Assembly: GCA_023266235.1 (NCBI GenBank) | Contig: JAHFRL010000018.1 | Span: 1-53,228, forward strand | Direction: 5' to 3' | Length of the DNA: 53,228 nucleotides | Origin: Betaproteobacteria bacterium | Lineage (GTDB): Bacteria > Pseudomonadota > Gammaproteobacteria > Burkholderiales > SG8-41 | Part shown: piece after piece, positions 41,401 through 49,049 of the stretch | How the letters are laid out: each line of letters opens with the position of its first letter | Position numbering within the stretch: position 1 is the stretch's first letter | The notes under the pieces: model-generated | Seen by the model: the letters and a program-made list of their open reading frames with translations, nothing else | The model's database searches: none | What the model was told of the DNA's origin: nothing | Translations under genes and position numbers: made by a program

Positions 41401-42440
41401 AAAAAATCCTGATCCTCGGCGTCAACGGCTTCATCGGCCATCACCTGTCGCAGCGCATCGTCAAGACCACCGACTGGGAGGTCTACGGCATGGACATGCA
41501 GTCCGAACGCGTGTCCGATCTCCTCAAGCATCCGCGCTTTCACTTCTTCGAAGGCGACATCACGATCAACAAGGAGTGGATCGAATACCACATCCGCAAA
41601 TGCGACACGGTGCTGCCGCTGGTGGCGATCGCGACGCCCGCCACCTACGTCAAGGAACCGCTGCGCGTGTTCGAGCTCGACTTCGAAGCCAACCTGCCGA
41701 TCGTGCGCTCCTGCGTCAAGCACGGCAAGCGTATCCTGTTTCCCTCGACGTCCGAAGTCTACGGCATGTGCCGCGACGGCGAATTCGATCCCGACAATTC
41801 CGAACTGGTCCTCGGCCCCATAGCCAAGCAGCGCTGGATCTATTCGTGCAGCAAGCAATTGATGGACCGCGTCATCTGGGCCTACGGCTCGGCAGGCCAG
41901 CTCGACTTCACGCTGTTCCGGCCGTTCAACTGGATCGGGGCGGGGCTGGACAACATCCACGCGCCGAAGGAAGGCAGCTCGCGCGTGATCACCCAGTTTT
42001 TCGGCCACATCGTGCGCGGCGAAAATATCAAGCTGGTCGACGGCGGCACGCAGAAACGCGCGTTCACCTACGTCAGCGACGGCATCGACGCGCTGATGAA
42101 GATCATCGACAACCCGCACCGCGTCGCGAGCGGCAAGATTTACAACATCGGCAATCCGAAAAACAACTATTCGGTCAGGGATCTCGCGCAGATGATGCTG
42201 GAGGTCGCGCTCACCTACCCCGAGTACCGCCGCAGCGCGAAAAAAGTGCATCTGGTCAGGACCACTTCGGCGGCGTATTACGGCAAGGGTTACCAGGACG
42301 TGCAGAACCGCGTGCCGAAAATCGACAACACGCGCGAGGACCTCAAGTGGCAACCGCGGGTCAACATGCAAACTGCGCTCAAACACATCTTCGACGCGTA
42401 TCGCACCCACGTCGGCGACGCGCGCCACTTAATGGATTGA
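41397..42440 (+). CDS. arnA: UDP-glucuronate oxidative decarboxylase (ArnA C-terminal half)
   Basis: 347 residues. An NAD-binding Rossmann start (ILILGVNGFIGHH), the catalytic STSEVYG with a separated Y-x-x-x-K (YSCSKQLMD), and the ArnA-specific GPIAKQRWIYS and RRSAKK segments are all present. It oxidises and decarboxylates UDP-glucuronate to UDP-4-keto-arabinose, the step before ArnB transamination. It overlaps the formyltransferase by 4 nt. ArnB itself is not in this operon. Confidence 0.92.
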   Translation: MKKILILGVNGFIGHHLSQRIVKTTDWEVYGMDMQSERVSDLLKHPRFHFFEGDITINKEWIEYHIRKCDTVLPLVAIATPATYVKEPLRVFELDFEANLPIVRSCVKHGKRILFPSTSEVYGMCRDGEFDPDNSELVLGPIAKQRWIYSCSKQLMDRVIWAYGSAGQLDFTLFRPFNWIGAGLDNIHAPKEGSSRVITQFFGHIVRGENIKLVDGGTQKRAFTYVSDGIDALMKIIDNPHRVASGKIYNIGNPKNNYSVRDLAQMMLEVALTYPEYRRSAKKVHLVRTTSAAYYGKGYQDVQNRVPKIDNTREDLKWQPRVNMQTALKHIFDAYRTHVGDARHLMD

Positions 42441-42447
42441 GAAAGCC

Positions 42448-42543
42448 GTAAACGGTGAACAGTGAACGGTTAACGGAAAGCTTTTCGGCAAACGCACCGC
42501 GAAACAGGTTTTGCCGTTTACTGTTTACCGTTTACCGTTCACC
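42448..42543. repeat. Heptamer-repeat hairpin, locus D
   Basis: Left arm GTAAACG, GTGAACA, GTGAACG, GTTAACG (42448-42475); right arm GTTTACT, GTTTACC, GTTTACC, GTTCACC (42516-42543). The arms are largely complementary. The element fills the gap between the decarboxylase gene and arnD and ends seven nt before the arnD ATG, so it must cover the ribosome-binding region. Confidence 0.8.
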
Positions 42544-42549
42544 GCGCAG

Positions 42550-43482
42550 ATGAAGCTGGCACTGAAGATCGACGTCGACACCTACCGCGGGACGCGCGAC
42601 GGCGTACCGCGGCTCATCGAAATGCTGCAGCGGCACGGCGCGGGCGCGACATTTTTGTTCAGCCTCGGTCCCGACCACACCGGGCGTGCGATCAGGCGCG
42701 TATTCCGTCCCGGCTTCATGCAAAAGGTGTCGCGCACCTCGGTGCTCGAACATTACGGGATTGTGACGCTGCTCTACGGTACCGCGCTGCCCGCTCCCGA
42801 TATCGGGCGGCGCTGTGCCGGCATCATGCGCAGCGTGCGCGACGCCGGCTTTGAGGTCGGCATCCACACCTGGGACCACGTCAGGTGGCAGGACCATGTC
42901 GCAGCTGCGGATGCGGCGTGGACTGAGCATGAAATGCAGCTCGCGTGCGAGCGCTTCGAGGAAATCTTCGGCGCGCGCGCGCGCGTGCACGGCGCCGCCG
43001 GCTGGCAGATGAACCGGCATGCCTATCGCCTGACCCAACAGCTCGGCTTCGACTTCTGCTCGGACACGCGCGGCCAGTGCCCGTTCATCCCGATCTACAA
43101 CGCCGAGATCATCGCCTGCCCGCAAGTGCCGACCACGCTGCCGACACTTGATGAATTGATCGGCGCCGACGGCTTGTCCCCCGGCAACGTCGCCGATCAC
43201 GTGCTCCAGCTCACCTGCACTGCCCCGCCCGGCGGACATGTATACACCCTGCATGCCGAACTCGAAGGCATGAAGCTTGCGCCGGTATTCGAGCGCCTGC
43301 TCGCGGGCTGGCGCGCCGCCGGTTACGAGCTGGTATCGCTGCGCGATTATTTCGCCTCGCTGGAGCGTAAGGGTCTGCCGCGCCACATTGTTACCACAGC
43401 TGAAATTCCCGGCCGCTCGGGCACGCTCGCACTCCAGGGCAAGGAATTTCTCGCCGACGCGGCAGTCCCCTTGCTTGCCTGA
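42550..43482 (+). CDS. arnD: 4-deoxy-4-formamido-arabinose-phosphoundecaprenol deformylase
   Basis: 310 residues. It is a polysaccharide-deacetylase (NodB) fold with KIDVDTYRGT at the N-terminus (the metal-binding Asp), EVGIHTWDHVRWQD (the His pair) and GAAGWQ. ArnD removes the formyl group from undecaprenyl-phosphate-aminoarabinose before flipping. ATG 42550 has only AGC/GCAG upstream because repeat D occupies the leader. It is the last arn gene; bcp follows after 46 nt. Confidence 0.92.
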   Translation: MKLALKIDVDTYRGTRDGVPRLIEMLQRHGAGATFLFSLGPDHTGRAIRRVFRPGFMQKVSRTSVLEHYGIVTLLYGTALPAPDIGRRCAGIMRSVRDAGFEVGIHTWDHVRWQDHVAAADAAWTEHEMQLACERFEEIFGARARVHGAAGWQMNRHAYRLTQQLGFDFCSDTRGQCPFIPIYNAEIIACPQVPTTLPTLDELIGADGLSPGNVADHVLQLTCTAPPGGHVYTLHAELEGMKLAPVFERLLAGWRAAGYELVSLRDYFASLERKGLPRHIVTTAEIPGRSGTLALQGKEFLADAAVPLLA

Positions 43483-43528
43483 AAGATTTGCCCGACAATT
43501 GCGTCTGCTTCCTCGACTTAAAGCGTCC

Positions 43529-43987
43529 ATGCCCAAGAAATCGCTCCCCGACTTCGAACTCCCAGGCACCAGCAGCACCATTTTCAAGTTTTCCGACCAG
43601 CGCGGCCACCCAGTCGTCATCTACTTCTACCCCAAGGACAACACCCCGGGCTGCACGACCGAAGGTCAGAATTTCCGCGACCTGTATCCGCAGTTCCGGA
43701 AACTCGAATGCGCGATCTTCGGCGTATCGCGCGACAGCCTGCAATCCCACGAAAACTTCAAATCCAAGATGAGCTTCCCGTTCGAGCTGCTGTCTGATGC
43801 CGACGAGGAGGCGTGCAAGCTGTTTGATGTCATCAAAATGAAAAACATGTATGGCCGCAAGGTGCGCGGCATCGAGCGCAGCACTTTCGCGTTCGATGGC
43901 AACGGCGAATTGGTGCGCGAATGGCGCGGAGTCAAGGTGCCCGGCCACGCCCAGGAAGTGCTCGACTTCGTGCAGACGCTCAAGTAA
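43529..43987 (+). CDS. bcp: Thiol peroxidase, Bcp/PrxQ type
   Basis: 152 residues. The peroxidatic Cys lies in YPKDNTPGCTTEGQNFRDL, with the PxxxT/SxxC pattern complete. There is no Cys five residues later, so it belongs to the 1-Cys-like or distant-resolving form. A second Cys occurs in LECAIFG. The enzyme reduces hydroperoxides with thioredoxin. The stop TAA overlaps the ATG of phoH2 (TAATG), so the two genes are translationally coupled. Confidence 0.92.
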   Translation: MPKKSLPDFELPGTSSTIFKFSDQRGHPVVIYFYPKDNTPGCTTEGQNFRDLYPQFRKLECAIFGVSRDSLQSHENFKSKMSFPFELLSDADEEACKLFDVIKMKNMYGRKVRGIERSTFAFDGNGELVREWRGVKVPGHAQEVLDFVQTLK

Positions 43988-45411
43988 TGACCCAGCGTAA
44001 ACCCGCTTCCGTAGTCACGCGCCTGTCGGCCAACGTCAAGCTGTTCGTGCTTGATACCAATGTGCTGATGCACGACCCCACCAGTCTGTTCCGCTTCGAG
44101 GAACACGACATCTACATCCCGATGGCGACACTCGAGGAACTCGACGGCAACAAGAAAGGCATGTCGGAGGTCGCGCGCAACGCGCGCCAGGCGAGCCGTT
44201 TCCTCGACGAGATCGTGAGTGCGACCGAGCACGACATCGAGCACGGCATCGAGCTCAAGGCGCACAACGGCGGGGACGCGAGCGGGCGGTTGTTCCTGCA
44301 GACGCAGGCGATCAGCGGCGAACTGCCGGCGCGGCTCGCGAGCGGCAAGGCCGACAACCAGATCATCGGCGTGGTCAAGCACCTGCAGGAAACCTATCCC
44401 AAGCGCCAGGTAATCCTGGTCAGCAAGGACATCAACATGCGCATCAAGGCGCGCGCGCTGGGGCTTGCCGCCGAGGACTATTTCAGCGACAAGGTGCTTG
44501 AAGACACCGATCTGCTCTACGGCGGCGCGCGCGAGCTGCCGGCCGATTTCTGGGACCAGCACGCCAAGGGCATGGAGTCGTGGCAGCAATCCGGGCACAC
44601 CTACTACCGCGTGCACGGCCCGCTGTGCTCGAGCCTGCTCGTCAATGAGTTCATCTACCAGCAAGCCGACCGCCCGCTCTATGCGCAGGTCAAGGAAGTC
44701 ACCGGCAAGACCGCGATCCTGCAGACCATCAAGGATTATGCCCACCAGCGCCACAACGTGTGGGGCATCACCGCGCGCAACCGTGAACAGAACTTCGCAT
44801 TGAACGCCTTGATGAATGCGGAAATCGACTTCGTCACCCTGCTCGGCCAGGCCGGCACCGGCAAGACGCTGCTGACGCTCGCGGCCGGGCTCATGCAAAC
44901 GCTCGAGCACAAGACTTACTCGGAAATCATCATGACGCGCGTTACCGTGCCGGTCGGCGAGGACATCGGTTTCCTGCCCGGCACCGAGGAAGAGAAAATG
45001 AACCCGTGGATGGGCGCACTCGAGGACAATCTCGACGTGCTGAACAAGACCGATGACGAAGCCGGCGAATGGGGCCGGGCCGCGACACGCGACCTGATCC
45101 GCTCGCGCATCAAGGTCAAGTCGCTCAACTTCATGCGCGGCCGCACTTTCATCAACAAGTTCCTGATCATCGACGAAGCGCAGAACCTGACCCCGAAGCA
45201 GATGAAAACGCTGATCACGCGCGCCGGCCCCGGCACCAAGGTGGTGTGCTGCGGCAACATCGCCCAGATCGACACGCCGTACCTGACCGAAGGCAGTTCA
45301 GGATTGACGTACGTCGTCGACCGCTTCAAAGGCTGGTCGCACAGCGGGCACGTCACGCTCATGCGCGGCGAACGTTCACGGCTTGCGGACTACTCGGCGG
45401 AAGTGCTGTAG
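43987..45411 (+). CDS. phoH2: PhoH2-type protein: PIN nuclease domain plus PhoH ATPase
   Basis: 474 residues. The N-terminal PIN domain (about 15-150) starts FVLDTNVLMHDP with the catalytic Asp, and NARQASRFLDE and LVSKDINMRIKA supply other acidic residues. The C-terminal PhoH domain (about 240-470) has Walker A GQAGTGKT and Walker B FLIIDEAQN. Related PhoH2 proteins unwind and cut RNA. The start shares TAATG with bcp. The 3' end abuts the IS110 remnant; the protein end SRLADYSAEVL looks natural, so the gene is intact. Confidence 0.92.
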   Translation: MTQRKPASVVTRLSANVKLFVLDTNVLMHDPTSLFRFEEHDIYIPMATLEELDGNKKGMSEVARNARQASRFLDEIVSATEHDIEHGIELKAHNGGDASGRLFLQTQAISGELPARLASGKADNQIIGVVKHLQETYPKRQVILVSKDINMRIKARALGLAAEDYFSDKVLEDTDLLYGGARELPADFWDQHAKGMESWQQSGHTYYRVHGPLCSSLLVNEFIYQQADRPLYAQVKEVTGKTAILQTIKDYAHQRHNVWGITARNREQNFALNALMNAEIDFVTLLGQAGTGKTLLTLAAGLMQTLEHKTYSEIIMTRVTVPVGEDIGFLPGTEEEKMNPWMGALEDNLDVLNKTDDEAGEWGRAATRDLIRSRIKVKSLNFMRGRTFINKFLIIDEAQNLTPKQMKTLITRAGPGTKVVCCGNIAQIDTPYLTEGSSGLTYVVDRFKGWSHSGHVTLMRGERSRLADYSAEVL

Positions 45412-45524
45412 GAAAAGCAGCCGCCAGCGGCGACGTGAGTTCGGGAGAGCGGCGGATCGTAAGAGGGGACAACCCGCTCACCGTACCCCTCACGCCGACC
45501 GATCAAGTGCAACCGCTGCGCTTT

Positions 45525-45680
45525 CATCCCGATCACGCACGGCGGCAGCGCTGCCACCGCCTGCGCCAGTTCGCCCCGACGCACCGTGCGCCGTAGCGCC
45601 ACCTTGCCATTGGCATCCACCCCGTGCAGCGAAAAAACGTTCTTTGCCAGATCAATACCCACAGTAGTAATCTGTTCCAT
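45525..45680 (-). pseudogene. IS110-family transposase, 5' fragment
   Basis: From ATG 45680 the frame reads MEQITTVGIDLAKNVFSLHG and continues for about 52 residues to ALPPCVIGM, the RuvC-like N-terminus of IS110-family transposases with its catalytic Asp (GIDLAK). After that the similarity ends; the rest of the frame (to 45390) runs into unrelated sequence and then antisense into phoH2. About 85 percent of the transposase is missing, so the element is dead. Confidence 0.8.
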
Positions 45681-45783
45681 GACTTCCCCTCTCGTCTCAG
45701 ATTGAACATGTAAAACTCAATCTTGGCACTTCGATGCCGTGCGGGCCACCGCCCGCTTCGAGCTGGGGAAGTCCCTTTCATTC

Positions 45784-45790
45784 GTTAGGC
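45784..45790 (+). other. Integron-type core site (R'-like GTTAGGC)
   Basis: GTTAGGC matches GTTRRRY, the conserved half-site at which integron cassettes join. It lies just outside the IS110 remnant and 87 nt upstream of the hydrolase start. Seven bases alone prove little; the call depends on the matching ATCTAAC at 46947 and the cassette-like gene arrangement. Confidence 0.35.
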
Positions 45791-45877
45791 ATCAAGGATC
45801 GGCGGCCGACGATTATGAGAATCACCAGACACTCTTCGTCGTGCTAGTTCAGTAATAGTTGTGGCACTGGGGGATAT

Positions 45878-46714
45878 ATGAGAAAAGCATTGCTGGCGGT
45901 TGCAGTGGCTTTATTTTGCAATTCGCTTGCGCATGCGCAGACCGATGTACTGATCGAGATCGACAGGGGGCGAACGGAAGGAGTTTTCACAAAATCCCCA
46001 GTGTTCCAGCGTGCGATCTTAGCCAAGCCGGCCAAACCTGCCGACACGGCACTCTTATATTTTCGGGGTTACCCGGGCATTGCAAGAATTCAATCCGTGG
46101 CGGACAAGCAGAGTAACCTGCAACCTTTCATGAGAATGAATCAACAGATTTTTGCAGAAGAAGGCATTGCGCTGGTGATCATGGATTGCCCCACCGACCA
46201 GTGGGGTGTATCGGGGCCCCGCCTGACCAGTTGCCTTGACAGCTATCGGTCGTCGAAAGAGCACGCTGACGATGTGAGAAGCGTCATCGCCAGGCTCAGG
46301 GACGAGCACGGTTTGTCAAAGATTTTCGTGATGGGACATAGCTTGGGAACGATCAGCTCGAGGTGGTTGGCAAAGAATCTCGGCGGCGAGATCAACGGCA
46401 GTATTCATTCCGCGTCGATGAACGGGCCAAATCGCCAAGGGCTTGCGAATTCGCTTTCTGGCTTTTCCTATGACACCATCGCCACTCCGATTCTTCACGT
46501 TCATAACGAGAACGATGCCTGTTCGAACACGCCTTATTCGATCGTGAAGGGATATGCTGGCGAGAATCTGGTGACGGTGCATGGCGGCGTGCCCGAGGGC
46601 GATCCCTGTGGCGGCACCCACCTGCACTCCTTCCAGGGACGCGAGGAGCTTGTCGTGAGATCAATCATTTCCTGGATAAAGACAAAGAAGGTAGATCGGC
46701 TCATTGGGGAATGA
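45878..46714 (+). CDS. Secreted alpha/beta-hydrolase
   Basis: 278 residues with a clear signal peptide (1-20, ending AHAQ). The alpha/beta-hydrolase fold is shown by the nucleophile elbow GHSLGT, an Asp in HNENDAC and a His in GGTHLHSF near the C-terminus. The oxyanion region may be FRGYPG. Cys pairs (MDCP/TSCL, DAC/DPC) could form disulfides. The ATG at 45878 follows GGGGGAT. Codon use is less GC-rich than in the neighbours, a sign of transfer. It lies in a cassette-like segment between GTTAGGC and an attC-like site. The substrate is unknown. Confidence 0.75.
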   Translation: MRKALLAVAVALFCNSLAHAQTDVLIEIDRGRTEGVFTKSPVFQRAILAKPAKPADTALLYFRGYPGIARIQSVADKQSNLQPFMRMNQQIFAEEGIALVIMDCPTDQWGVSGPRLTSCLDSYRSSKEHADDVRSVIARLRDEHGLSKIFVMGHSLGTISSRWLAKNLGGEINGSIHSASMNGPNRQGLANSLSGFSYDTIATPILHVHNENDACSNTPYSIVKGYAGENLVTVHGGVPEGDPCGGTHLHSFQGREELVVRSIISWIKTKKVDRLIGE

Positions 46715-46952
46715 AAGTACAGATGGTGATCCTGATAGCAAGCGTCAAATTGAACTCGCGGACGTCCTTGCCGGACGGTTTGCGTTCAGCCCATTTGTCG
46801 ACACCGGGTCGGACTTCGTCTCAAAGAAGTGCATGAGTGCCGGCTGCGCGAAATGGGCGGTCGAGACGGTCGTGGCCTTCGTTCGTGAGTTTGATTCACG
46901 AGCACACATCGATGCCAAGAAGATCGAAGCCTTCACAAGTGTGGGAATCTAA
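46704..46952 (+). CDS. Hypothetical protein of the cassette region
   Basis: 82 residues if read from TTG 46704; no ATG is available near the start. The peptide (core KKCMSAGCAKWAVETVVAFV) contains a CxxxxC pair and a plausible helix but no known domain. It overlaps the hydrolase stop by 11 nt, and its TAA stop lies inside ATCTAAC (46947-46953), as is usual for integron cassette genes. An alternative frame from ATG 46711 gives only 41 residues and looks less protein-like. Confidence 0.4.
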   Translation: MGNESTDGDPDSKRQIELADVLAGRFAFSPFVDTGSDFVSKKCMSAGCAKWAVETVVAFVREFDSRAHIDAKKIEAFTSVGI

Positions 46953-47042
46953 CCCGCCGCTCAACCTGACGGCCCAACAGCTGCGCTGTTGGGTACCCTT
47001 CGGCCTGCGGCCTACGGCAGCAGGTTAGCTAGCACGTTGACT
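46947..47042 (+). repeat. attC-like integron recombination site
   Basis: ATCTAAC (46947-46953) fits the core consensus RYYYAAC. It is followed by nested inverted repeats, including a perfect CCCAACAGC-TGC-GCTGTTGGG hairpin (46973-46993), and by GTTAGCT (47024-47030) and GTTGACT (47036-47042). Each of the last two matches GTTRRRY except at one base. Size, fold and the stop codon inside the first core site are those of an attC (59-base element), but the distal core is imperfect. Confidence 0.5.
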
Positions 47043-47049
47043 TCTTCAT

Positions 47050-47141
47050 GGCCTGCCTCCTCTTAAGAGTTGATTCCTCACGGACAACTGTGTGGCTCTA
47101 CGTGCTCACGCACGCAAACCACGTTACCACGGAGGCAGGCC
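47050..47141. repeat. Inverted repeat pair, unknown element
   Basis: GGCCTGCCTCC (47050-47060) and GGAGGCAGGCC (47131-47141) are perfect 11-bp inverted repeats 70 nt apart. The palindrome CTCTTAAGAG (47060-47069) lies just inside the left arm. No ORF is between them. It could be the ends of a small non-autonomous element or an RNA structure. Confidence 0.55.
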
Positions 47142-47192
47142 GCCTCAAGTCAAGCCATTCTGTCTATACGGCAGAAACGGGCAGCCCTGACA

Positions 47193-47209
47193 TGCTATAT
47201 ATGGTATAG
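47193..47209 (+). promoter_or_regulatory. Likely promoter/operator of the higBA pair
   Basis: TGC followed by TATATA (47196-47201) is an extended -10-like element 21 nt before the toxin ATG. It overlaps the inverted repeat CTATA-N5-TATAG (47195-47209), a natural place for antitoxin autorepression. No -35 is obvious. Confidence 0.45.
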
Positions 47210-47221
47210 GCCCAATATGGC

Positions 47222-47503
47222 ATGTGGCGGATCGAGGAACACCGGCGCGTTGACAAGCAGCTCGGTTCCGCGCCCCGCGATATCCTGAAGCGCTACGAGA
47301 AGTGGAAGGACATCGCGGTGATTTCCGGACCTCCCGGCTTACGATTGATCAAAGGGTTTCATGATGAAGCCCTGTCGGGCGAGTGGGCCGGCTATCGCTC
47401 GTCTCGCCCGGGGCTGAAATACCGGATCATTTATCGGCTCGTTTCGGAACATCAACTCTTGCAGGTCGTTGCTATCACCGCCCACGACGATCGGAGACCG
47501 TGA
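47222..47503 (+). CDS. higB: RelE/HigB-family toxin
   Basis: 93 residues. The RelE/ParE fold pattern is present: N-terminal helix with RVDKQL, LRLIKGFHDEALSGEWAGYRSSRPGLKYRIIYRL (quoted in part from 40 to 75) and a C-terminal VVAITAHDD strand. HigB-type toxins are ribosome-dependent mRNA endonucleases. The toxin-first order and the two-nt gap to the antitoxin are typical of higBA. It lies just past the attC-like site; toxin-antitoxin pairs are frequent integron cassettes. Confidence 0.85.
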   Translation: MWRIEEHRRVDKQLGSAPRDILKRYEKWKDIAVISGPPGLRLIKGFHDEALSGEWAGYRSSRPGLKYRIIYRLVSEHQLLQVVAITAHDDRRP

Positions 47504-47505
47504 AG

Positions 47506-47811
47506 ATGAAACAGTATCGTCCCGCGAAGAAGCGGATTAAGGTGTCGGTTGGCGAGTCCGTGCGGATCGTCCGCGAGCTTCAGGGCCTGAACCAGAACCA
47601 GCTTGCTCGGCTTACGGGAATCCCGCAGGCCACCCTTTCCGCGATCGAGAACGGCCGTGTGAGCCTTGGAGTAGAGCGGGCGAAGGTTCTTGCCAGGGCG
47701 CTGAAGTGCCATCCGGCCGTACTGGTATTCCCCGGATGGGACGTGGCCGCTTACTTGTCAAGCCACTCGAGCAGCAGCGTCCAGTCGTCGAGGTCTTTTT
47801 CGTTGAGGTAG
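47506..47811 (+). CDS. higA: HigA-like XRE-family antitoxin with run-on C-terminus
   Basis: 101 residues. The helix-turn-helix domain occupies about 12-70 (LNQNQLARLTGIPQATLSAIE). Related antitoxins end soon after the AVLVFPGWD-type motif. Here the frame continues about 22 residues (Ser-rich) through the 3' end of the convergent parA-like gene, overlapping it by 61 nt. The original stop and the rest of the element were probably lost at the right boundary of the island. The DNA-binding and toxin-binding parts look complete. Confidence 0.82.
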   Translation: MKQYRPAKKRIKVSVGESVRIVRELQGLNQNQLARLTGIPQATLSAIENGRVSLGVERAKVLARALKCHPAVLVFPGWDVAAYLSSHSSSSVQSSRSFSLR

Positions 47812-48377
47812 TGCGGCAAATCCATGATCGACTTGCCCTGGAAGGCGGCGTTGGCATAAACCTGCGTGTCGCGCAGGTAAGTCAGCACCGGCAGCTCGAA
47901 CTGCTTGAGGAACGCTTCGAGCGCCGCCGCTGCCCTGGTGCGCGCATCGACGCGCATGCCGACGACGCCGAGAAAATACTTGCCCTTGCGCAGCAGGTGC
48001 TCCTCGTGTAGCACCGCGAGGAAATCGCGCGTCGCCGCCATGTCGTAGAGCGACGGCTGGATCGGCATCAGCACCTTGTCGACCGGCTTCACCGCGCGCT
48101 CGAGATTCTTGCCGTGCAATCCCGCCGGCGTATCCATGATCAGCCAGTCGTGCTTGCGCTTCTGCTTGCCTGACGGCTCGTCCTCCTTGCCTTCGAGGCT
48201 GTGGATCACCGGCAGCTCGGGCGAGCGCAGCGCGAGCCATTCGAGTGCGGACTTCTGGCGATCGAGGTCCCACAGCATCACGCTGTCGCCGCGGCTGGCG
48301 AGGCAGCCGGCGAGGTTGGTCGCAAGCGTGGTCTTGCCGCAGCCGCCTTTGGGATTCACTACCAGGACTGCGCGCAC
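47751..48377 (-). CDS. ParA/MinD-family ATPase
   Basis: 208 residues, GTG start with GGAG five nt upstream. The deviant Walker A is NPKGGCGKTT, and WDLDRQKSA (A') and IMDTPAG (Walker B) follow. It is shorter than plasmid ParA and lacks the N-terminal DNA-binding part. ParA-like genes next to scpAB are common; a role in chromosome or protein positioning is likely, but the partner is unknown. It lies 15 nt downstream of scpB in the same operon. Its 3' end borders the accessory island. Confidence 0.87.
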   Translation of the reverse strand: MRAVLVVNPKGGCGKTTLATNLAGCLASRGDSVMLWDLDRQKSALEWLALRSPELPVIHSLEGKEDEPSGKQKRKHDWLIMDTPAGLHGKNLERAVKPVDKVLMPIQPSLYDMAATRDFLAVLHEEHLLRKGKYFLGVVGMRVDARTRAAAALEAFLKQFELPVLTYLRDTQVYANAAFQGKSIMDLPHYLNEKDLDDWTLLLEWLDK

Positions 48378-48392
48378 GTGGCTCCGGCGGCG

Positions 48393-49049
48393 CTAATTGA
48401 TGGTCGGGCTCGCGCCCCCGGCTGAAGTTTGGGGCGCCGGCGCCGCGGCTTCCATCGCATCTTCCCCGGGCGCCAGGCCGCCGCCGATGTGCGCGCCGGG
48501 CGCGACTGACTCGACGAGCTGGCCGAGGTCTTCGAGCGGCGGCAATTCGGTGAGCGAGCGCAGGTTGAGGTCATCAAGAAACTGCCGGGTGGTCGCGAAC
48601 AATTCAGGCCGCCCCGGCACCTCGCGATGCCCGATGACGTCGATCCAGCCGCGCGCCTCGAGCGCCTTGATGATGTTGGTCGACACCACCACGCCGCGGA
48701 TGTCCTCGATGTCGCCGCGCGTCACCGGCTGCTTGTAGGCGATGATCGCGAGCGTTTCCATCACCGCCCGCGAATAGCGCGGCGGTTTCTGCGGATTCAG
48801 GCGTTCGAGAAAGCGCTGATACTCGGGCCGCGCGCGGAAACGCCAGCCGCTCGCAACGCTGACCAGCTCTACGCTGCGCCCTTCCCAGTCCCGCGCGAGC
48901 TCGGTGAGGATATCGCGCAGCGCATCGTTGCCCAACTCCGCATCGAACAGATTTTTCAGATCGGCGACCGACAACGGCTCGGCTGCGGTCAGCAACGCCG
49001 CTTCGAGTATCCGTTTTACTTCCTGCGCGTCAAACGACGGTGAGTCCAT
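48393..49049 (-). CDS. scpB: Segregation and condensation protein B
   Basis: 218 residues with two winged-helix domains; the hallmark [23 protein letters not shown] is present in full and [13 protein letters not shown] follows. ScpB dimers bind the SMC-ScpA complex and help chromosome compaction. The C-terminal tail (after about 185) is Ala/Pro-rich and probably disordered. It overlaps scpA by 20 nt. Confidence 0.94.
   Translation of the reverse strand: MDSPSFDAQEVKRILEAALLTAAEPLSVADLKNLFDAELGNDALRDILTELARDWEGRSVELVSVASGWRFRARPEYQRFLERLNPQKPPRYSRAVMETLAIIAYKQPVTRGDIEDIRGVVVSTNIIKALEARGWIDVIGHREVPGRPELFATTRQFLDDLNLRSLTELPPLEDLGQLVESVAPGAHIGGGLAPGEDAMEAAAPAPQTSAGGASPTIN

Larger units (their letters stand above)
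45412..45877. other. IS remnant and cassette-boundary region
   Basis: No intact gene. It holds an IS110-family transposase 5' fragment (45525-45680, minus strand), a short hairpin GCGGGC-N4-GCCCGC at about 45751-45766, and a GTTAGGC heptamer (45784-45790) that fits the integron core-site consensus GTTRRRY. About 85 nt of leader precede the hydrolase gene. The base composition drops in GC from here on. Confidence 0.5.
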
